A stretch of 11,694 bases of DNA from Hadesarchaea archaeon (lineage in GTDB: Archaea; Hadarchaeota; Hadarchaeia; Hadarchaeales; Hadarchaeaceae). Location: contig QMWE01000020.1 of assembly GCA_003661465.1 (NCBI GenBank), positions 1 to 11,694 of the forward strand. Reading direction: 5' to 3'. Under the pieces are notes generated by a model. The model was given only the letters and a program-made list of their open reading frames with translations. It made no database searches and was not told where the DNA came from. Of the stretch, positions 6,183 to 11,694 are shown piece by piece. A program made the position numbers and the translations under genes. Each line of letters opens with the position of its first letter. The stretch's first letter is position 1.

Positions 6183-6769
6183 CGCAGACGGTGCCACGCG
6201 ACGATCACTCTGTGCAGTACGGTCAAATGAGTTAGGATGACTATCAGGACCACGGCGTACTGGGTATAGCCAACCAGAGCTCCAATTGCCAGAATGACCA
6301 ATCGTTCCGCGCGCTCCGCTACGCCCACATCCAGCTTGCCGGACCCAGTTGCCTCCGCCCTTGCGCGAACATAACTCACCATGAAACTCCCCACCATTGC
6401 CAAGAGACCCCAACCCCAACCTGGAAGAAAACCTGGTTCTGAGATCTTTCCAGCCACGAATGCGTAGATGATGCCCGTAAATACCAGAAAGTCCACATAT
6501 CTATCCACGGTCGAGTCCAGCACGGCACCGAAAGCCGTTTCTCTCCCCAGAATGCGGGCCACGGCACCATCCACCACGTCGAAAAATCCTGCCACCAGTA
6601 AAACCACTCCGGCCAGAAGTTGATCTCCCCACCCGAAGAAAAACGCGGCGAGGGCCCCGACCGCCAACCCGATGAACGTCAGGGCATTTGGATTTGCTCC
6701 TGTCCGGGCGAAGATCTGTGCTATCGGCCGTATCACGTGGTTGGCCCGTTCCCTGAACCTGTTCAGCAT
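6179..6769 (-). CDS. CDP-alcohol phosphotransferase, probable archaetidylinositol phosphate synthase
   Basis: This membrane enzyme of about 196 residues carries the complete family motif D-G-x2-A-R-x8-G-x3-D-x3-D. Numbered from the chosen start these are D67, G68, A71, R72, G81, D85 and D89, in the segment DVVDGAVARIL to AVLDSTVDRYVD. About five to six hydrophobic segments surround it. Archaeal members transfer an alcohol or sugar phosphate to CDP-archaeol; with inositol-1-phosphate synthase about 800 bp away, L-myo-inositol 1-phosphate is the most likely acceptor, giving archaetidylinositol phosphate. Specificity for glycerol phosphate or serine cannot be excluded. I chose the ATG at 6767-6769 because the protein then begins MLNRFRERANHV and continues to GANPNALTFIGL, as archaeal relatives do. 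An ATG at 6824-6826 has a better ribosome binding site (GAGGT) but overlaps the divergent start. The frame stays open to 7003, inside the next gene, which I reject. Confidence 0.88.
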   Translation of the reverse strand: MLNRFRERANHVIRPIAQIFARTGANPNALTFIGLAVGALAAFFFGWGDQLLAGVVLLVAGFFDVVDGAVARILGRETAFGAVLDSTVDRYVDFLVFTGIIYAFVAGKISEPGFLPGWGWGLLAMVGSFMVSYVRARAEATGSGKLDVGVAERAERLVILAIGALVGYTQYAVVLIVILTHLTVLHRVIVAWHRLR

Positions 6770-6824
6770 CCAGTTATCCCGCAAAAGATTTTTTGGATCC
6801 AGCCATAAGGATTTTGGATGAAGC

Positions 6825-7658
6825 ATGATATACCTCGGCCCAGCGGGGATCCCGCTCTCAAGTAGGGAACGCAGCACGTTAGGTGGACTAAGACGGGTGG
6901 CAGAGCTTGGGCTCAACGCCATGGAGATAGAGTTCGTCAGAGGAGTCGCGATGAGCAACGAAATGGCCGACGAGGTCGGAGATCTGGCGAAAGAACTGAA
7001 CATCCTCCTCTCGGTTCATTGTCCGTATTTCATCAACCTCAACTCCTCAGACAGAAAAAAACTGGAGGCTTCAAAAAAACGCATCCTTGACTCTGCGGAA
7101 CGGGCCTTCCACATGGGGGCGCACATAGTGGTGTTCCATCCAGGTTACTACGGCTCAAAGACCCCTGAAGCCACATTTGACTCCATCATGGAGGCCTGTG
7201 AGGATATGCTGGACCATATGAGGTCCGCGGGCATCAAAAAAGTTGCTCTGGGTCTCGAAACGACCGGGAAGGTGAGCCAGTTTGGTACACTGGACGAGAT
7301 CGTTCGTCTCTGCGGACGGGTGCGCGGATGCGAACCGGTGGTGGATTTTGCACACCTGTGGGCGAGAAACGCGGGTAAGATAGATTACGAAGAGATATTC
7401 AAGAAGCTTAGCCCTCTCAAGCTGAAACTCCTGCACTGTCATTTCACGTCCATGGAGTGGACTCCCGCAAAAATCGACGGATACGGAAACGAAAAGCGTC
7501 ACCTGCCGATCGAATTCGACGAACCACCTTTCAAGCCTCTAGCCAAGAGGATACTGAAACAAAAAATGGACGTGACGCTGATTTCCGAGTCGCCGGTCTT
7601 GGAGCAGGACTCCCTAACCATGAAAAAGGTCTTTGAGGAACTAGGATACAGATTTTAG
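6825..7658 (+). CDS. Endonuclease IV-like TIM-barrel metalloprotein (AP endonuclease family 2 fold)
   Basis: The 277-residue protein belongs to the superfamily of endonuclease IV and xylose-isomerase-like barrels. Candidate metal ligands fall where endonuclease IV has them: H65 (SVHCPY), H105 (FHPG), E145 (LGLETTG), D174 and H177 (VVDFAHLW), H204 or H206 (LHCHF), H226 (KRHLPI) and E255 (ISESP). The Asp two residues before the seventh ligand (D229 in E. coli Nfo) is K224 here, so one metal ligand of the classical enzyme is not conserved. AP-site repair is the default annotation of archaeal members, but sugar or inositol-derivative isomerases share the fold and metal sites. The ATG at 6825 gives the typical beginning MIYLGPAGIPLSS; GGATGA just upstream is an imperfectly spaced ribosome binding site. 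Its last 18 bp overlap the end of hisS on the other strand. Confidence 0.82.
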   Translation: MIYLGPAGIPLSSRERSTLGGLRRVAELGLNAMEIEFVRGVAMSNEMADEVGDLAKELNILLSVHCPYFINLNSSDRKKLEASKKRILDSAERAFHMGAHIVVFHPGYYGSKTPEATFDSIMEACEDMLDHMRSAGIKKVALGLETTGKVSQFGTLDEIVRLCGRVRGCEPVVDFAHLWARNAGKIDYEEIFKKLSPLKLKLLHCHFTSMEWTPAKIDGYGNEKRHLPIEFDEPPFKPLAKRILKQKMDVTLISESPVLEQDSLTMKKVFEELGYRF

Positions 7659-8909
7659 CCTTTTCGCGAGTTCATCTCGAGATACCGACTCCTGTTTCCC
7701 AGTCATCATATTTCTGATGATCACCCTACCTTCGCTCAGATCTCTCGTCCCAACGACCACCACGCGCTTTACCTTGAGCGAATCCGCATATGAGATGGCT
7801 TTGCCCAGCTTTCGACCCATCAAGTCCACATCCGCAGATAGACCCGCCCTCCGGAGTTCTGTGACGAGCTTAAGGCATTCCTTCAGAACACCTTCATTCG
7901 CTGGAAGTACCATACAGTCCAATCCTCCGCGGGCAGGAGCTGCATCGAGTTCGATCAAGGTTTGCGCTATCCTGTCAACACCGAACCCGACACCGACAGC
8001 CGGAGTGGAGCTTCCACCCAGAAGCTCGATCAGCGTGTCATAACGTCCTCCACCCGCGACCTGGACACCGCCCACGTAGATCTCAAAGACGAAATCAGTG
8101 TAGTACTCTAGTCCTCGAGCTATCCCCATATCGACCACAAATCTCTCAACGCCCATCGGACCAAGACAGTCGATGACATCCCTGAAATTCCTCAACGCCT
8201 GGTCTGTCTCGGGGATTCCATTCAGCAATCGCTCCACTTTTTCCAGGACCTCCACACCGCCGCGCAATTTTATCAGCTTCGTGACCAACTGCCTGCTCTT
8301 AGCATCCATACCGGTACGTCCAAGTTCCTCTTGGATTCGCCCATCCTCATGGCTGTCGATCGCCCTGAGCACTCGATCCTGGGCATCTCCTTCAACTCCG
8401 GCGTTGGCCAGCACCTTCCGGAGCAGCCTTATATTTCCAATTTTAAGTTCTCTGCCATCCAAACCAAGTTCTCGCATCACGCTGTCTGCAACCGCGACCA
8501 CTTCCGCATCCGCTTCCGGCCTAGCCGAACCTATCACCTCAACTCCTGCCTGCATAAACTGCCGCCACCGCTGCGCCTGAGGCTCCTCGTATCGAAAACA
8601 GCTGCCGAAGTAGCAGAGCTTGACCGGTTTTGGGAAGGACCGTAACTGTTGGATGTAGAGGCGGACGACCGGAGCTGTAAGTTCAGGGCGGAGGGCGAGG
8701 TCCCGGCCGGATTTGTCCTTGAAAGCATAGAGCTGTCTGACAACGTTTTCCCCGCTCTTCTTCGTAAAGAGCTCCAGGTGCTCAAATGTAGGGGTTTCCA
8801 CCTCCGCATAACCGTAGCGCCTGAAAAGCTCGCTCATTACACGCATCACATGACGAACGCTCGCCAGCTCTTTACCCATTAGGTCCCTGGTCCCTCGCGG
8901 ACGTTGCAT
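7641..8909 (-). CDS. hisS: Histidyl-tRNA synthetase
   Basis: This class II enzyme of 422 residues charges tRNA-His. It begins with the family's RPRGTRDLMG, has motif 1 around VETPTFEHLELF (37-48), motif 2 CFRYEEPQAQRWRQFMQAGVEVIG (104-127, shown by its ends C104 and G127), the histidine-specific ARGLEYYT (264-271), GGGRYDTL (286-293) and motif 3 GVGFGVDRI (305-313). The C-terminal anticodon-binding domain covers about 330-422. In motif 2 the residue normally Gly before the conserved Arg is Gln113, a mild variation. The start ATG at 8907-8909 has GGAGGGG about 7 nt upstream. It begins 2 bp after the stop of the AglB-like gene, so the two are almost certainly cotranscribed. Length is normal and no bacterial-type insertions are seen. 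Confidence 0.96.
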   Translation of the reverse strand: MQRPRGTRDLMGKELASVRHVMRVMSELFRRYGYAEVETPTFEHLELFTKKSGENVVRQLYAFKDKSGRDLALRPELTAPVVRLYIQQLRSFPKPVKLCYFGSCFRYEEPQAQRWRQFMQAGVEVIGSARPEADAEVVAVADSVMRELGLDGRELKIGNIRLLRKVLANAGVEGDAQDRVLRAIDSHEDGRIQEELGRTGMDAKSRQLVTKLIKLRGGVEVLEKVERLLNGIPETDQALRNFRDVIDCLGPMGVERFVVDMGIARGLEYYTDFVFEIYVGGVQVAGGGRYDTLIELLGGSSTPAVGVGFGVDRIAQTLIELDAAPARGGLDCMVLPANEGVLKECLKLVTELRRAGLSADVDLMGRKLGKAISYADSLKVKRVVVVGTRDLSEGRVIIRNMMTGKQESVSRDELAKRLKSVS

Positions 8910-8911
8910 GC

Positions 8912-11694
8912 TCAGGCCCCTCCGGCCAAAACCGAGAAAGTCCGTACCAATGACTCGCTTTCATTCCCGGCCCGATCGATCGCTATGACCATCCAGTAGT
9001 AGTTATCGTCCGGAAGTTCCGTCGTGGAGGTGTATGAGTTTTCTGTTTGGGTGAGATCTATCTCCGGGGAGCTGAACTCCGAATTTTCATCCACGAGCAA
9101 TCGATACTCCTGAGCCTCGAAACTTGGGGCCCATTCGAATGTGGGGGTGTTGTCATTCAACTGTGCCCCGTTTTCTGGTGCATGAAGTGTTGGCATCTCG
9201 GGTGGAGTAGTATCTACGGCGAAAGCGTGCACATCTGACCAACCCATCAAATTACCCGCTGAATCGTACGCCGCGACCCGCCAGAAGTAATCTCCATCTG
9301 GAAGAGCTGTGGATGCCATGTATGTCCTAGCGCTCAGGTTGTCCTCATGGATTTCCGGAGAGGAAAAGTCGGCGTTGTCATCCACCTGCAGCTCGTACGT
9401 GACCCCACCCACAGCCTCATACCACTTGAATTCCGGTGTGTTGTCGTTCGTCAATGAATTATCGGCTGGAGCGGCGAGGGAAGGCAGGTGATAAATCTTG
9501 AAAACCCTGACATAGCCGTTCGAACTCGTGAAGACATCTTCCATGTAACCCACACTTTCAAGGTTGCCTGAGAATGCAAGCACGCCTACAGGGATGGGGC
9601 GGGCAAACACCTTTTCCGACACGCCTTTGACCAGCCGCGCGGATGTTATCTGGTCCTCCTCATCGAGGAAAAGTATCAACGTTTCCTCGATATCCGGCGT
9701 GGAGGTCGGCGGGTTGAACTGGATCAAATCAGTAATTTGCCCATCGCTCACCCTCATGACTCCATATCCATCCATCGTCATGTCTCCATTGTCGGTTCTG
9801 AGGTAAACCGATCCATTTTGGTAATCGAGGACCACAGCCTCCCTGTTCTCACCGAAATTGAAAACGTATTTTCCGTTTTCCGATGTGGGATGCAACTGGG
9901 AAAGATCGAACAGTCTCTCTGCAACCAATAAGATGTTTCTGATCTGTGTGGATTGGTAATAACCGTAGGCTCTAGAGTACTCATCAACGGAAAATATCAC
10001 ATAATCGATTTTAACCCCGTAGTTGTCCCTATAAGTCTCAAGATACCACTCAAGCTCATCTCCCCCCATCATGGGGAACCACTCCACGTCGATACGTCTG
10101 CCATTGATCTCAAACGATCCAAATTTGCTACCCGGTTCGTCCTTTACCCATGACTCCAAATTGCTCCAGTAGGACTTTGGAGAAACATCAACACCATAGA
10201 TAAGTCCTTGGTCGCCTTCGACATAATAGATGTAATCAGGTGGACGTGGGACGAATGTTGGATCGTTTTCCCAAGTACCTTCTCTCGCCGGAACTTCTGC
10301 CCCATCGACCACTGTTGGTCGTCTGGCCACGCCCGTGAAGAGGTGACCAAACGACCACTGGATCGAAAATATCGAATTCTCCGGGGTATTCTCCCTGATC
10401 CAGTCAAAAGTCTCCATGAAAGCCTCGTCAAAGCCCACGCCACGCCATTCCGTCGGAGGGGCGACATGCTCCGCAGCGCTGTGGGCATTGACCCCGAATG
10501 GAACCACTACCATGCCAGCCACGAGGATCAAGACAAGTGGATTTTGCATATTCCTCAACCATCCCATTGAAGGCTCGAACGACATCTGCTTGAGCACGGA
10601 GAGACATACGGCCACGCCCACTCCAGCCATGGCAGGGACGAACGGCCACCACATGCGCTCGAATCTGGCCTGGCCGGCCCCCGGCCAGACCATTGCCAAA
10701 AGAACAATGAGCCATGCAAAAGTTAGGATTTCCCAGCGTTTCCTAGACCAAATAAACTTGAGGAATGCCAAAATGATTAAGGTGAAGACAAACGTGGTCA
10801 ATATATCGACAGCATAAAATTTACCTGGAACCGCTTCCCACCATGCATCTAAGTCTCTCGGTAGTGCTTGCATTTCCGAAGCATACGTTGAAACTGAAAT
10901 TCCCTCTCCCCCTCCGATACCGAGGTAGCCTGCATACGTCCCGAACACGGTTACCCACAAGTCTGGACTTTTGCCTCCAAGCACTCCAAGCACAAGGGTT
11001 ATCACGAGCATCATTATCACCCATCCGATCAGTAGATCGAGATGTCCGCGAATGGCCCCAAGGAGATTCCCAACGACATCTATTTTCCGCGCGAATCTCC
11101 CCAAAAAACCGAGTAGCAGGACGATAGACATGCCAAGTATCGTGATCGCTATGACGTAGTGCCATCCAGCCCAAGCAAGGCCAAATAGCCCGTACACCAT
11201 CCCGGCCAGAAGTGCAAATTTAAGGACCGATTGACGCGAGGCTTTGAAGAGTTTTATAGTGAGAAACATCGCCCAAGCCCCCAGAATGAGCTGTATGGGC
11301 TCTCGATCGAACGCTCCGACCTTGTGCCAGTAAATCGGAGAGACCATGGTCACGGCAAAGAACACGGATGCGCATCCGGCCAAGTCGCCTCCAAGTTCTC
11401 TTCCTATCAGAAAGATCGGAATGAGTGAAAGCGCGAATATCAGGGGAGCGTAGTACCTGACGACGTCCATCAGGGTAACGCTCGAGTTCAAAGCACTAGC
11501 ACCGCGGTACATGAGAACGGCGATGAGGGGTTGAAGTTCCGATGAGGGATCTACATAAAGACCATACGGAGCGTGGGAGAGGGTGTTATTTTCTGCAAGT
11601 GCGTTCAAGGCGTTGGTTTCGACCGCAACGTCGTATTCCCATCCGCTGTCCGAGGTCGTTAGCGTATCATATTTCTGCCCGGGTATCATCAGCA
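8912..11694 (-). CDS. aglB: AglB/STT3-type oligosaccharyltransferase with C-terminal FN3-like domains (N-terminus cut by window edge)
   Basis: At least 925 residues are visible, reaching the right edge; the first transmembrane helix is probably missing. AglB transfers a lipid-linked glycan to Asn in N-x-S/T sites on the outer face of the membrane. Numbering from the Met codon at 11687-11689: loop 1 residues with D14 and D20, about a dozen hydrophobic helices (roughly 75-400), the second acidic motif GAFDREP with D128 and E130, the ASEMQ loop with E272 (270-274), the conserved Arg region QARFERMWWP (340-349), and the soluble catalytic-domain signature SIQWSFGHLFTGVARRPTVVDG (first and last residues S442 and G463). 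The usual WWDxG reads QWSFG (444-448). Residues 737-921 form two FN3-like repeats. It heads a probable operon with hisS. I am confident of the family, less so that it is catalytically standard. Confidence 0.88.
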   Translation of the reverse strand, partial: LMIPGQKYDTLTTSDSGWEYDVAVETNALNALAENNTLSHAPYGLYVDPSSELQPLIAVLMYRGASALNSSVTLMDVVRYYAPLIFALSLIPIFLIGRELGGDLAGCASVFFAVTMVSPIYWHKVGAFDREPIQLILGAWAMFLTIKLFKASRQSVLKFALLAGMVYGLFGLAWAGWHYVIAITILGMSIVLLLGFLGRFARKIDVVGNLLGAIRGHLDLLIGWVIMMLVITLVLGVLGGKSPDLWVTVFGTYAGYLGIGGGEGISVSTYASEMQALPRDLDAWWEAVPGKFYAVDILTTFVFTLIILAFLKFIWSRKRWEILTFAWLIVLLAMVWPGAGQARFERMWWPFVPAMAGVGVAVCLSVLKQMSFEPSMGWLRNMQNPLVLILVAGMVVVPFGVNAHSAAEHVAPPTEWRGVGFDEAFMETFDWIRENTPENSIFSIQWSFGHLFTGVARRPTVVDGAEVPAREGTWENDPTFVPRPPDYIYYVEGDQGLIYGVDVSPKSYWSNLESWVKDEPGSKFGSFEINGRRIDVEWFPMMGGDELEWYLETYRDNYGVKIDYVIFSVDEYSRAYGYYQSTQIRNILLVAERLFDLSQLHPTSENGKYVFNFGENREAVVLDYQNGSVYLRTDNGDMTMDGYGVMRVSDGQITDLIQFNPPTSTPDIEETLILFLDEEDQITSARLVKGVSEKVFARPIPVGVLAFSGNLESVGYMEDVFTSSNGYVRVFKIYHLPSLAAPADNSLTNDNTPEFKWYEAVGGVTYELQVDDNADFSSPEIHEDNLSARTYMASTALPDGDYFWRVAAYDSAGNLMGWSDVHAFAVDTTPPEMPTLHAPENGAQLNDNTPTFEWAPSFEAQEYRLLVDENSEFSSPEIDLTQTENSYTSTTELPDDNYYWMVIAIDRAGNESESLVRTFSVLAGGA
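8927..9481 (-). repeat. Two tandem fibronectin-III-like domains at the C-terminus of the AglB-like protein
   Basis: Residues about 737-829 and 830-921 are two homologous units of about 92 residues. Both contain NDNTPxFxW, a YxLxVDxNxxFSSPEI strand pair, a (Y)xxSTxLPDxxYxW segment and a (V)xAxDxAGNxS/M turn; the first closes with VDTTPPE, a linker typical of prokaryotic FN3 repeats. The two copies are diverged at the nucleotide level, so the duplication is old. They would lie outside the membrane with the catalytic domain and may bind glycan or protein partners. Confidence 0.75.

Noticed and set aside
6770..7003. A 78-residue N-terminal extension of the CDP-alcohol transferase frame
   Set aside because: It is antisense to the well-supported TIM-barrel gene, is rich in low-information Ser/Ala/Pro residues and has no counterpart in the family, which begins near MLNRFRERANHV.
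8173..8580. 135-codon Ser/Thr-rich plus-strand open frame opposite hisS
   Set aside because: Its skewed composition is the usual complement of a real coding strand; hisS accounts for the region.
7780..8909. hisS as a HisZ-like regulatory paralogue rather than a tRNA synthetase
   Set aside because: The histidine-specific motif, motifs 2 and 3 and a full anticodon-binding domain are present, and no histidine biosynthesis genes are nearby.
10208..10817. Overlapping 120- and 133-codon plus-strand frames opposite the AglB-like gene
   Set aside because: Antisense to a long well-supported gene, with no motifs or start signals of note.

Overview
The window looks like a gene-dense stretch of an archaeal chromosome, probably from a thermophile and probably euryarchaeal or hadarchaeotal in the broad sense; I cannot name the lineage from this window alone. 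The archaeal reading rests on an archaeal/eukaryotic-type prolyl-tRNA synthetase with a C-terminal Cys4 zinc site, an archaeal-type myo-inositol-1-phosphate synthase, an archaetidylinositol-phosphate-synthase-like enzyme, an AglB/STT3 oligosaccharyltransferase, TATA-type promoter signals and GTG/TTG starts. I recognise no rRNA, tRNA, CRISPR array or insertion sequence. Gaps between genes are nearly all under 75 bp.

Left part (1-2872): the N-terminal part of a SAM methyltransferase runs leftward off the window. It diverges from an M24 (Xaa-Pro) peptidase, which is followed on the same strand by proS. The proS reading frame is clearly conserved upstream of its first ATG but has no in-frame start there, so a lost base or a non-standard start is likely.

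Middle part (2878-5793, minus strand): a compact four-gene unit reads, in order of transcription, zinc-ribbon/PD-(D/E)XK nuclease-like protein, myo-inositol-1-phosphate synthase, PfkB-family kinase, and an acetate-transporter-family (GPR1/FUN34/YaaH) membrane protein. Gaps and overlaps are 18, -4 and -20 bp, so the last three genes are probably translationally coupled. The unit diverges from a small PadR regulator; the 71-bp gap carries a TATA-like element readable on both strands and a perfect 7+7 bp inverted repeat that could be the PadR operator.

Right part (5865-11694): PadR converges on a CDP-alcohol phosphotransferase, most likely archaetidylinositol phosphate synthase. That gene diverges from an endonuclease-IV-fold TIM-barrel protein, which converges on and overlaps the end of hisS. 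hisS lies 2 bp downstream of a long AglB-like oligosaccharyltransferase that is cut by the window edge, lacks the usual Asp of the WWDxG motif and carries two tandem fibronectin-III-like domains at its C-terminus.

Working model: inositol-1-phosphate synthase makes L-myo-inositol 1-phosphate from glucose 6-phosphate. The adjacent PfkB kinase may make the same compound by salvaging free inositol, as a characterised Thermococcus PfkB member does. The nearby CDP-alcohol transferase could join it to CDP-archaeol to give the inositol head group of membrane lipid. The synthase and transferase roles are well supported; the kinase substrate and the parts played by the nuclease-like protein, the transporter and PadR are inference.
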